Assembly (NCBI GenBank): GCA_963765135.1
Contig: CAVXUX010000007.1
Coordinates: 124,001 to 188,000 of the forward strand
DNA: 64,000 nt
Direction: 5' to 3'
Source of the DNA: JACVRW01 sp963765135
Lineage (GTDB): Bacteria > Actinomycetota > Thermoleophilia > Solirubrobacterales > Thermoleophilaceae
Positions 25,401 through 34,152 of the stretch are shown in pieces; within the stretch, counting starts at the first letter, position 1; the number at the start of each line of letters is the position of its first letter. The position numbers were made by a program, and so were the translations under genes. Below the pieces are notes generated by a model that was not told the DNA's origin, did not search any database, and saw only the letters and a program-made list of their open reading frames with translations.

Positions 25401-28255
25401 GCCGCCTTCCCGAGAGCGACGGTCAGCGCATCGACCGCGAGCGCGAGCTGGGGTTCACGTTCGACGGCAAGCCCGTCGCCGGCCTCGAGGGCGACACGAT
25501 CGGCTCGGCCCTGTTCGCGGCCGGCCGCCGCACGTTCTCGCGCAGCTTCAAGTACCACCGCCCGCGCGGGCTGATGTGCTGTGCCGGCCAGTGCCCCAAC
25601 TGCCTCGTGCAGGTGGACGGGGCGCCGGGCGTGCGCGCCTGCACCGAGCCGCTGCGCGAGGGGATGAAGGTCGAGCACATGAACGCGTCGCCCTCGCTCG
25701 AGTTCGACGTGATGCGCGCGACCGACAAGTTCGGCGGCCCCTTCACGCCGCCCGGCTTCTATTACAAGACGTTCATCCGGCCGCGGCGCTTCTGGCCGCT
25801 CTACGAGAAGGTCCTGCGGCACGCCGCCGGCCTCGGCCGGATCGCCAAGAGCCAGCCTGAGCGCGAGTGGCAAACCGAGTACCGGCGCCGCCACGCCGAC
25901 GTGCTGGTCGTCGGCGGCGGCGCGGCAGGGTTGCACGCGGCGATCGCCGCGGCCGAGCAGGGCGCCGACGTGGTGCTCTGCGACGAGGGCCCCGAGCCAG
26001 GCGGCCGGCTGCTCGCCGAGGGCGCCCACGAGCGCGCCCGCGAGCTCACCGAGAAGGCTCGGGCGGCCGGGGTGGAGGTGCTCACGAGCGCCCCGGCGCT
26101 GGGCGCGTTCGACGGGCTCGTGCCGGTGTGGCAGGGCGACACGCTCCACCAGATCCGCGCCGGCCGCGTGGTGTACGCCACCGGCGCGGTCGAGCAGCCG
26201 CTGCTGTTCCCCGGCAACGACCTGCCCGGCGTGATGCTGTCCGGCGGCGCCCTGCGGCTGGCGACCCTGTACGGCGTAAAGCCGGGCGAGCGCGCGGTCG
26301 TGGCGGCCGTGTGCGACCGCGGTCTCGAGGCCGCGGCCGCGCTTCATGACGCCGGCGTCGAGCTGGTCGCCGTCGCCGACCTGCGCAACAACGGCGGCAC
26401 GCCCGGCCTGAACGCCCTGATGCGGCGCGGGATGCGCCCGCTGCGCGGGATGACCGTGCTCGAGGCGCGCGGCCGCGACCACGTTCAGGGGGTCGTGCTC
26501 GGCAAGCCGGGCGCCGGCGACGGCGAGGGCGAGCACGCCTTCGGCTGCGACCTGCTCGTGGTGTCCGGCGGCAGCGCGCCGGCCACCTCGCTGCTCACGC
26601 AGGCGGGCGGGCGCACCGGCTACGACCGCCAGTTCGGCCAGTTCGTGCTCGAGGAGCTGCCCGACGAGGTCTACGCCGCCGGCGAGGTCGCCGGCGCCGG
26701 CCACCTCCCGGACGCCGAGCACTCGGGCGCCACCGCCGGGGCCGCGGCGGCGCGGGCGCTCGGGTTCGGCGGCGAGGCCGCCGACGGCGACGGCCACGGC
26801 CACGACCGGAAGATCGGCCAGCCGCCCGAGGTGGCGGTGCCGCCCGCGGTCACGAGCCGCCGCCAGGGCAAGTGCTTCGCCTGCCTGTGCGAGGACGTCA
26901 CCGCCAAGGACATCCACCTTTCCGTCGAGGAGGGCTACGACTCGATCGAGCTGTCGAAGCGCTACACGACAACGACGATGGGCCCGTGTCAGGGCCGTAT
27001 GTGCCAGCTGCCGGCCGTGCGGCTGATGGCCGAGGAGACCGGGCAGAGCCTCGAGCAGATCGGCACCACGACCGCGCGGCCGCCCTGGCACGCGGTGCCG
27101 ATGGGCGCGCTCGCCGGGCGGCCGTTCGAGCCGGCCAAGCGGTCCGCCATCCACGGCCGCCACCGCGAGCTCGGCGCCAACGTGCTGTGGGCGGGCGACT
27201 GGCGGCGCGCGTACGACTACGGCGACCCGCAGGCGGAAGCGCTGGCCGTGCACGAGACCGCCGGGCTGATCGACGTGTCGACGCTCGGCAAGCTGATCGT
27301 GCGCGGCCCCGACGCCGGCGACTTCCTCGATCGGCTCTACCCGAACCGGTTCTCGAACCTGAAGCCGGAGCGGATCCGCTACGGCGTGATCGCGAGCGAC
27401 GCGGGGCGGATCATGGACGACGGCACGATCTGCCGGCTCGACGACGACACGTTCTACGTGACCACCACGTCGAGCGGCGCCGGCGCCGTCTACGAGTGGT
27501 TCTCGTGGTGGCTGGCGGACTGGCAGCTCGACGTGCGGCTCACCGATGTCACGCAGGCGCTGTCAGCGGTCAACCTCGCCGGCCCGCGCGCGCGGGAGAT
27601 CATGGGCAAGCTGACCGAGCTCGACTGCTCCGCCGAGGCGTTCACCTATCTCGACGGCAAGCGGGCGGACGTGGCGGGTGTGCCCTGCCTGATCCTGCGG
27701 ATCGGCTTCGTCGGCGAGGTGGGCTACGAGATCCACTGCCCGTCGGCGCACGGCCAGCACCTCTGGGACGCCCTCATGGAGGCGGGCGCCGAGTACGGGA
27801 TGAAGCCGTTCGGCCTAGAGCCCCAGCGGCTGCTGCGCCTGCAGAAGATGCACATCCTGATCGGACAGGACACGGACTCGGAGTCCACGCCGTTCGGCGC
27901 CGCGATGCCCTGGATCGTCAAGCTCGACAAGGACCAGGACTTCATCGGCAAGTGGGCGCTGGAGCGCGCGGCCGGGGAGGACCTCGAGACCGCGCTGGTC
28001 GGCATCAAGCTGACCAATGGCCACGTGCCGACCGAGGGAGCGGTGGTGCTCCCGGACGGCGACGGCCCGGTCGGTCAGGTCACGAGCGCGCGCTACTCGC
28101 CGCAGCTCGGCGGGGTGATCGGGATGGCCTGGGTGCCGGCCGCGCTCGCCAAGGACGGCTCGAGCGTGACGATCTCGGACGCGGGCAAGCGCTACCAGGC
28201 GGAGGTCGTGACGGCGCCGTTCTACGACCCCGAGGGCGAGGTGCTGCGGTCGTGA
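25397..28255 (+). CDS. soxA: N-methylglutamate dehydrogenase/sarcosine oxidase alpha subunit
   Basis: An intact 952-residue alpha subunit. Domain order: an N-terminal ferredoxin-like fold with cysteines 61-69 (MCCAGQCPNC); a dinucleotide-binding domain from about residue 165 (VLVVGGGAAGLHAAIAAAEQ); a BFD-like cysteine domain near 490-545 (CFACLCEDV and MGPCQGRMCQ); and an aminomethyltransferase (GcvT-like) domain from about residue 590 to the end, where tetrahydrofolate accepts the one-carbon unit. In this operon it is best read as MgdC, oxidising N-methylglutamate to glutamate and methylene-THF. The GTG start overlaps soxD and the stop overlaps soxG, each by about 3-4 bases. Confidence 0.9.
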   Translation: MSRLPESDGQRIDRERELGFTFDGKPVAGLEGDTIGSALFAAGRRTFSRSFKYHRPRGLMCCAGQCPNCLVQVDGAPGVRACTEPLREGMKVEHMNASPSLEFDVMRATDKFGGPFTPPGFYYKTFIRPRRFWPLYEKVLRHAAGLGRIAKSQPEREWQTEYRRRHADVLVVGGGAAGLHAAIAAAEQGADVVLCDEGPEPGGRLLAEGAHERARELTEKARAAGVEVLTSAPALGAFDGLVPVWQGDTLHQIRAGRVVYATGAVEQPLLFPGNDLPGVMLSGGALRLATLYGVKPGERAVVAAVCDRGLEAAAALHDAGVELVAVADLRNNGGTPGLNALMRRGMRPLRGMTVLEARGRDHVQGVVLGKPGAGDGEGEHAFGCDLLVVSGGSAPATSLLTQAGGRTGYDRQFGQFVLEELPDEVYAAGEVAGAGHLPDAEHSGATAGAAAARALGFGGEAADGDGHGHDRKIGQPPEVAVPPAVTSRRQGKCFACLCEDVTAKDIHLSVEEGYDSIELSKRYTTTTMGPCQGRMCQLPAVRLMAEETGQSLEQIGTTTARPPWHAVPMGALAGRPFEPAKRSAIHGRHRELGANVLWAGDWRRAYDYGDPQAEALAVHETAGLIDVSTLGKLIVRGPDAGDFLDRLYPNRFSNLKPERIRYGVIASDAGRIMDDGTICRLDDDTFYVTTTSSGAGAVYEWFSWWLADWQLDVRLTDVTQALSAVNLAGPRAREIMGKLTELDCSAEAFTYLDGKRADVAGVPCLILRIGFVGEVGYEIHCPSAHGQHLWDALMEAGAEYGMKPFGLEPQRLLRLQKMHILIGQDTDSESTPFGAAMPWIVKLDKDQDFIGKWALERAAGEDLETALVGIKLTNGHVPTEGAVVLPDGDGPVGQVTSARYSPQLGGVIGMAWVPAALAKDGSSVTISDAGKRYQAEVVTAPFYDPEGEVLRS

Positions 28256-28890
28256 GCCTCGACTTCCTCTCGCCCGCGCCGAGCGCGATCGCCCGCTCGC
28301 CGATGGAGCGCGAGGCGCTCGCCGCGGGCGCCACGCTCGAGCAGCGCGACGGCTGGAACGTGGCTGTCACCTTCGACGGCGAGGAGAGCCATCGCTCGAC
28401 GGTCGCCTTCGCCGACCGCTCGCAGCTGGGCAAGCTCGAGCTGCTCGGCGAGCACGGCCTGGAGCTCGGAGTGGCCACCCGCCGTGATGACGCCTGGTGG
28501 TGTCCCACCTCGCGCGAGCGCGCGCTGATCCTGTGCGAGCCGGACCGGACCGCCGAGCTTCGAGAGCGCCTGGGCGACGACGTGGTCGACCTGACCTCGG
28601 CCATGGGCGCGCTGACGATCGCGGGACCGCTGGCGCCCGAGGTGTTCGCCCGCTTCACCGCGATCGACCTGCGCCCGCGGGCGACGCCGGTGCACGGCTT
28701 CCGCCCTGGCTCGGTGGCGCGTACGCCGGGCGCGATCCTGCGCGAGGCGGAGGACCGCTGGCTGATGCTGTTCGGCGCGGCGCTCGGCAGCTACGTCTGG
28801 ACCGTGGTGGCGGATGCCGCCGCGAGCCTCGGCGGCGGCCCGGTGGGCGCCGATGCGCTGGTCGTGGAGGAGGTGGCCTCGCGTGCTTGA
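28252..28890 (+). CDS. soxG: N-methylglutamate dehydrogenase/sarcosine oxidase gamma subunit
   Basis: A 212-residue SoxG-type subunit (MgdD equivalent), structurally a reduced GcvT-like domain that packs on the alpha and beta subunits. Similarity to the family is weak, as usual, but STVAFADRSQLGKLELLG near residue 45, DLTSAMGALTIAGPLAPEVFARF near residue 112 and AILREAEDRWLMLFG near residue 160 follow the expected order. It overlaps soxA by 4 bp and soxB by 8 bp, which supports the assignment. Confidence 0.82.
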   Translation: MSLDFLSPAPSAIARSPMEREALAAGATLEQRDGWNVAVTFDGEESHRSTVAFADRSQLGKLELLGEHGLELGVATRRDDAWWCPTSRERALILCEPDRTAELRERLGDDVVDLTSAMGALTIAGPLAPEVFARFTAIDLRPRATPVHGFRPGSVARTPGAILREAEDRWLMLFGAALGSYVWTVVADAAASLGGGPVGADALVVEEVASRA

Positions 28891-30100
28891 CATCTTCCGC
28901 CGCCGGCGCATGTGGCGCCCGCGCTCCGAGCTCAAGGACTCATACGACGTCGTGATCGTCGGCGGCGGCTCGCACGGCCTTGCCAGCGCGTACTACCTCG
29001 CGCGCGACCACGGGATCACCAACGTGGCCGTGCTGGAGAAGAGCTACATCGGCTCGGGCGCCGCGGGCCGCAACACGACGATCCTGCGGTCGAACTACAA
29101 GACGGTCGAGGGCGCGCGCTTCTACGACGCGTCGCTGAAGCTGTACGAGGGGCTCGGCGCGCAGCTCAACTTCAACCTGCTGTTCTCGCAGAACGGCCAC
29201 CTCACGCTGGCGCACTCCGACCGCGCGATGTTCGTGATGGCCAACCGCGCCGAGGTCAACCGCATCAACGGGATCGACTCGCGCCTGATCTATCCCGACG
29301 AGATCAAGAAGCTCGCGCCGGCGATGCAGGTCGACAACCCGGACGCCGTATATCCGATCCAGGGAGCGCTCTACCACCCGCCCGGCGGCGTGATCCGCCA
29401 CGACGCGGTGGTGTGGGGGCTGGCGCGCGGCGCCGACCGCGGCGGCGCGGAGATCCATCCGTACACCGAGGTCACCGGCATCGATCGCTCCAACGGGAAG
29501 GTCACCGGGGTGCAGACCAACCGCGGTCCGATCAAGGCGGGGACGGTGCTCAACTGCACGGCCGGTTGGAGCTCGCTGATCTCGGGAATGGCGGGCGTGA
29601 AGCTGCCGATCACCACACACATCCTGCAGGCCTGCGTGACCGAGCCGCTGAAACCGTTCCTCGACGTGGTGATCGTCTCGTCGCAGATGCACGTGTACAT
29701 CTCGCAGACCGATCGCGGCGAGGTGCTGATGGGCGCCGAGATCGAGCCCTGGACGACTTACCGCATGCAGGGCACGCTCAACTTCCTGCAGGAGGTCACC
29801 CGCCACACGCTGGAGCTGTTCCCGCAGCTCGAGCGCGCGCGGCTGCTGCGCAGCTGGGCGGGGCTCTGCGACCTCAGCCCGGACTACAGCCCGATCCTCG
29901 GCAAGACCGAGGTGGACGGCTTCCACGTCAGCGCCGGCTGGGGCACCTACGGATTCAAGGCGGCGCCGATCGTCGGCAAGACGCTGGCCGAGCTGGTCGC
30001 GACCGACCGCACACCCGACCTGATCGCCCCGTTCGCGCTGGAGCGCTTCTACGAGGACAAGCTCGTATCGGAGCTCGCGGCCGCCGCCGTGAGCCACTAA
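28883..30100 (+). CDS. soxB: N-methylglutamate dehydrogenase/sarcosine oxidase beta subunit
   Basis: An intact 405-residue catalytic flavoprotein of the DAO family. VVIVGGGSHGLASAYYLARD (residues about 23-42) binds FAD, GSGAAGRNTTILRSNY follows, and the C-terminus has GLCDLSPDYSPILGKTEVDG and HVSAGWGTYGFKAAPIVGK. It oxidises the N-methyl group of N-methylglutamate or sarcosine. Gene order here is D-A-G-B, whereas most sox and mgd operons put B first. The GTG start overlaps soxG. A short gap with GGAGGAGAG leads to fhs. Confidence 0.9.
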   Translation: MLDIFRRRRMWRPRSELKDSYDVVIVGGGSHGLASAYYLARDHGITNVAVLEKSYIGSGAAGRNTTILRSNYKTVEGARFYDASLKLYEGLGAQLNFNLLFSQNGHLTLAHSDRAMFVMANRAEVNRINGIDSRLIYPDEIKKLAPAMQVDNPDAVYPIQGALYHPPGGVIRHDAVVWGLARGADRGGAEIHPYTEVTGIDRSNGKVTGVQTNRGPIKAGTVLNCTAGWSSLISGMAGVKLPITTHILQACVTEPLKPFLDVVIVSSQMHVYISQTDRGEVLMGAEIEPWTTYRMQGTLNFLQEVTRHTLELFPQLERARLLRSWAGLCDLSPDYSPILGKTEVDGFHVSAGWGTYGFKAAPIVGKTLAELVATDRTPDLIAPFALERFYEDKLVSELAAAAVSH

Positions 30101-30111
30101 GGAGGAGAGAG

Positions 30112-31791
30112 ATGAAGAGCAGCTTGGAGATCGCGCAGGAGGCGGAGCTCAGGCCGATCGAGGCGATCGCCGAGGACGCCGGGCTGCTGCCGGAGGAGTT
30201 CGACCCGTACGGGCGCTACAAGGCGAAGCTGTCGCTGGGCGTGCTCGACCGCCTCAAGGACGCGCCCGACGGAAAGCTGGTCTGCGTGGCCGGCGTGACG
30301 CCGACCAAGGCGGGGGAGGGCAAGACCACCACCGCCGTGTCGCTCACGCAGGGCCTCGGGCACATCGGCAAGGACCCGCTGCTGTGCCTGCGCGAGCCGT
30401 CGCTCGGGCCGGTGTTCGGCATCAAGGGCGGCGCCGCCGGCGGCGGCATGGCCCAGGTCGTGCCGATGGAGGACCTCAACCTCCACTTCACCGGCGACAT
30501 CCACGCGATCGGGGCGGCCAACAACCTGCTGGCCGCCCTGCTGGACGCCTCGATCCTGCACGGCAACCCGCACAAGATCGACGCGCTGCGGGTCGGCTGG
30601 AAGCGCGCGCTCGACATGAACGACCGGGCGCTGCGCGCGATCACGCTCGGCCAGGGCGGGCGGGCCAACGGCTATCCGCGCGAGTCCGGCTTCGACATCA
30701 CGGCGGCTTCCGAGGTGATGGCGATCCTGGCGGTCTCGCGCGACCTGCACGATCTGCGCAAGCGGCTCGGCGCGATCACGGTCGCCCACTCCTACGACGG
30801 CGGCAAGCCGGTCACGGCCGAGGACCTCGGCGCCGCCGGCGCCATGACCGTGCTGCTCAAGGACGCGCTCAAGCCCAACCTGATCCAGACGCTCGAGGGC
30901 CAGCCCTGCCTGATGCACGCCGGCCCGTTCGCGAACATCGCGCACGGGAACTCTTCACTTGTGGCCGACCTGATCGGACTCAAGCTCGGGGACTACGTGA
31001 TCACGGAGTCGGGCTTCGGCTCGGACATGGGCATGGAGAAGTTCTTCGACATCGTCTGTCGCGGCGGCGGCCTGCGTCCCAACGCGGTCGTGCTGGTGGC
31101 GACCGTGCGCGCCCTGAAGCACCACGGCGGCATCGAGGACGACCCGCGCGTGGAGCACGTGCGCGGGCTGGCCGCGATCGCCACCGGCGCGGCCAACCTG
31201 CACCGCCACCTCGGCATCGTGCGCAGCTTCGGGCTGCCCTGCGTGGTGGCCGTCAACCGGCGGCCGGGCGACACCGACGAGGAGGTCGAGCTGGTGCGCT
31301 CGCTCGCGCTCGAGGGCGGGGCGCTCGCGGCCGAGGTCAACGACGCCTTCACCCGCGGCGGCGAGGGCGCCGCCGAGCTGGCCCAGGCGGTGGCCGACGC
31401 GTGCGAGGAGCCGTCCGAGTTCAAGCTCGCCTACGAGGACGACGACCCGATCCAGGTGAAGATCGAGAAGGTCGCCAAGCAGGTCTACGGAGCGTCGGAC
31501 GTCGTCTTCTACCTTGACGCGGAGCGCAAGATCCGGCAGTACACGGAGGACGGACTGGACAAGCTGCCGATCTGCATGGCCAAGACGCACCTCTCCCTGT
31601 CGGCCGACCCGGCGCTGCGCAACGCACCCGAGGACTTCACGCTGCCGGTACGCGACATGCGCGCCTACACGGGCGCGGGCTGGCTCGTGCCGCTGTGCGG
31701 AGACATCCAGCAGATGCCCGGCCTGGGCAAGGCGCCGGCGGCGCTCAACGTCGACATCGACGGCGAGGGGAGGACCGTCGGGCTCTTCTGA
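30112..31791 (+). CDS. fhs: Formate-tetrahydrofolate ligase
   Basis: An intact 559-residue enzyme that interconverts formate + THF + ATP and 10-formyl-THF. The P-loop TPTKAGEGKTTTAVSLTQ near residue 62, EPSLGPVFGIKGGAAGGGMA, and the conserved VTVRALKHHGG region are all present. GGAGGAGAGAG precedes the ATG. Coming after N-methylglutamate dehydrogenase and before formate dehydrogenase, it can move the one-carbon unit between the folate pool and free formate. Its 3' end overlaps the formate dehydrogenase gene by one base. Confidence 0.93.
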   Translation: MKSSLEIAQEAELRPIEAIAEDAGLLPEEFDPYGRYKAKLSLGVLDRLKDAPDGKLVCVAGVTPTKAGEGKTTTAVSLTQGLGHIGKDPLLCLREPSLGPVFGIKGGAAGGGMAQVVPMEDLNLHFTGDIHAIGAANNLLAALLDASILHGNPHKIDALRVGWKRALDMNDRALRAITLGQGGRANGYPRESGFDITAASEVMAILAVSRDLHDLRKRLGAITVAHSYDGGKPVTAEDLGAAGAMTVLLKDALKPNLIQTLEGQPCLMHAGPFANIAHGNSSLVADLIGLKLGDYVITESGFGSDMGMEKFFDIVCRGGGLRPNAVVLVATVRALKHHGGIEDDPRVEHVRGLAAIATGAANLHRHLGIVRSFGLPCVVAVNRRPGDTDEEVELVRSLALEGGALAAEVNDAFTRGGEGAAELAQAVADACEEPSEFKLAYEDDDPIQVKIEKVAKQVYGASDVVFYLDAERKIRQYTEDGLDKLPICMAKTHLSLSADPALRNAPEDFTLPVRDMRAYTGAGWLVPLCGDIQQMPGLGKAPAALNVDIDGEGRTVGLF

Positions 31792-33495
31792 TGTCGCGCA
31801 ACCTGACCGACATCCTGCGCGCGCACGAGAGCGAGTCGCGCCCGACCGCGCTCGACGTACTCAAGGAGGCGATGGACGAGCGCGGCGAGGTCAGCGACGA
31901 CGATCGCCGCCGCGCCGCCGCCCTGTCAGGCCTGCCGGAGGCGACCGTCTACGGCGTCTCCACGTTCTACGACGACCTGGTCCAGCCGCGCGGGCAGCGG
32001 CACGTGATCGGTGTGCACCGGCACGGCCTGCTGGGCGTCCGACTTCGGGGCCCACGTGGCGGCGGTCGAGCGAGGGCCTCGGGCTGGGGCGCGGCGAGCG
32101 CGCCGAGGACGGGTCGGTCTCGCTCGGCGAGACCGTGTGCCTGGGCTTCTGCCACACGGCGGCCTCGGTGCGCGAGGGGGACGTCGTGGACGCCGGGCCG
32201 GACGTGGTGGGCCGCGTGCTGGCCGGCGGCGTGCGGCAGGCCGAGGAGCCCGAGAGCGTGAGCGTGCTGGACGAGCCGGTGCTGCTGCGGCGGGGCTCGT
32301 TCGAGGGGCTGCGCAAGCGCGCTCGGCTCGCTGTCGCCGGAGGAGCTGCTCGCCGAGGTCAAGGAGGCCAACGTCCGCGGCCGCGGCGGCGCCGGCTTCC
32401 CGGCCGGCACCAAGTGGGAGTTCGCGGCGCGCGCCGCCGACCCGGACAAGGTGATCGTCGTCAACGGCGACGAGGGTGACCCGGGCTCGTACATCGACAA
32501 GCTGCTGATGGAGCGCAATCCGGAGCTGCTGCTCGAGGGTATGGCGCTGGCCGGCCTACGCCGTCGGGCGCTAGCCACGGGCTGCGTGCTGGTGCGCTCG
32601 GAGTACCCGCACTCGACGCCGATCCTGCGCGAGGCGGTCGAGCGCTGCGCGCGGAGAGCTGGGCGACTTCGACATCGAGGTCGTGGAGGGCGCCGGCTCG
32701 TACGTGGTCGGCGAGGAGACCGCGCTGCTGGCTTCGCTGCAGGGCTTCCGCGGCACGGTCTCGGCGCGGCCGCCGTTCCCCGCCGAGCGCGGCTACCACG
32801 GCAAGCCGACCGTCGTCCACAACGTCGAGACGCTCTGCAACATCCCCTTCATCGCGGCCCACGGGGCGGAGGCGTACAAGGCGCTCAGCCCGGGGGCGAC
32901 GCCGGGCACCAAGCTCGTCTGCCTCAACGACCGCTTCGTGCGGCCCGGGATGTACGAGGTGCGCTTCGGCACGCCGGTCTCGGAGATCTGCGACGAGCTC
33001 GGCGGCGGCCTCGTGGACGGGCGCTCGATCAAGGCGGTGCAGATCGGCGGCCCGCTGGGCGGCATCCTGCCGGCCTCCAAGCTGGACACGCCCTTCGACT
33101 TCGACGAGCTGGCCGCCGAGGGCTGCATGGTCGGCCACGGCGGCATCCTCGCGTTCGACGACCGCACCGACGCGCGCGCGCTGGCGCGCCACCTGCTCGC
33201 GTTCGGCGCGCACGAGAGCTGCGGCAAGTGCTTCCCGTGCCGGATCGGGCTGCAGCGCGCGTTCGAGATGGTCGACCGGCCGGGCGACCTGGACCGCGAG
33301 CGCCTCGAGGCGCTGCTCGAGACGCTCGAGCTGGGCTCGCTGTGCGCGCACGGCGGCGGGATGCCGGCTCCGATCCGCTCGCTGATCGCGCACTTCCCGG
33401 AGGAGCTGGGTGTGGCGCGCGGCCCCGAGCCAACCGACGACCCGTACATGCGCCGGCCGGAGGAGCGCCGCGAGGACGACCCGGGGGACGCGGGC
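31791..33495 (+). CDS. NAD-dependent formate dehydrogenase beta subunit (fused NuoE-NuoF type); frame breaks
   Basis: About 560 residues. The NuoE-like N-terminal third has VCTGTACWASDFGAH and ETVCLGFCHTAASV, the thioredoxin-like [2Fe-2S] domain. A linker leads directly to a NuoF-like part with VRGRGGAGFPAGTKW and VVNGDEGDPGSYIDK (NAD and FMN sites), SYVVGEETALLASLQG, and the [4Fe-4S] motif ESCGKCFPCRIG. Frame breaks lie near 32025, 32080, 32330, 32550-32665. The fusion of gamma and beta parts resembles the FDH1B subunit of methylotrophs. No stop separates it from the next Fe-S protein in the sequence as given, so a further fusion is possible. Confidence 0.78.
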
Positions 33496-34152
33496 ATGAA
33501 GGTCGAGATCGACGGCCAGGCGGTCGAGGTCGAGCCCGGGACGACGATCCTGGAGGCCGCGCAGGCCGCGGGCCGCTACGTGCCGACGCTCTGCTTCGAC
33601 GACCGCATGGCGCCTTTCGGCGCGTGCCGCGTGTGCATGGTCGGCGCCGAGGGCGCGGCCGGGCCGCTGGCGGCCTGCACCACGCCCTGCCGCGACGACA
33701 TGCGCGTGCGACACCACCGACGCGACCTCGCGGCGGATCGCCGCCGCCACCGTGGAGCTGGTGCTGTCCGAGCTGCCCGAGCCGCCCGCCGAGCACACCG
33801 AGCTGGCCGTCGTGGCGCGCCACTTCGGGATCGGCGAGCCGCGCTGGCAGGGCGAGCGCCGCCGGCCCGCTCACGACCGGCGCCACCCCTACCTGGCGCT
33901 GCAGCACGAGCTGTGCATCTCGTGCGGGCGCTGCGTGCGCGCCTGCGACGAGATCCAGGGCGCGTTCGCGCTCACGGCCACCGGGCCGCGGCGTTCCACT
34001 CCGGCATCACGGCAGGGCTCGACAGCGGCTTCGTCGACTCGACCTGCGTGTCCTGCGGCGCCTGCGCCGACACCTGCCCGACCGACGCGATCACCGAGCA
34101 CACGCTGCTCGATATGGCTGCGGCGTACACTGGAGACGGAGGTACTGCGTGA
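33496..34152 (+). CDS. Formate dehydrogenase iron-sulfur subunit (NuoG N-terminal-like); two frame breaks
   Basis: About 218 residues with a plant-type [2Fe-2S] domain (CFDDRMAPFGACRVCMVG, then C in AACTTPC), followed by two [4Fe-4S] motifs, CISCGRCVRACDEI and CVSCGACADTCPTDAI. It resembles the N-terminal region of NAD-linked formate dehydrogenase alpha subunits and NuoG, passing electrons between the molybdenum subunit and the NuoEF part. Frame breaks occur near 33715 (extra C before GAC) and 33990. It is in frame with the preceding gene. Its stop overlaps the GTG of the catalytic subunit, which has its own good GGAGACGGAGG site. Confidence 0.75.
   Translation: MKVEIDGQAVEVEPGTTILEAAQAAGRYVPTLCFDDRMAPFGACRVCMVGAEGAAGPLAACTTPCRDDMRVRHHRRDLAADRRRHRGAGAVRAARAARRAHRAGRRGAPLRDRRAALAGRAPPARSRPAPPLPGAAARAVHLVRALRARLRRDPGRVRAHGHRAAAFHSGITAGLDSGFVDSTCVSCGACADTCPTDAITEHTLLDMAAAYTGDGGTA

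Noticed and set aside
25271..27253. A 660-codon minus-strand frame opposite soxA
   Set aside because: The plus-strand soxA has clear domains and overlaps its neighbours properly; the opposite frame shows only low-complexity His/Arg/Ala sequence.
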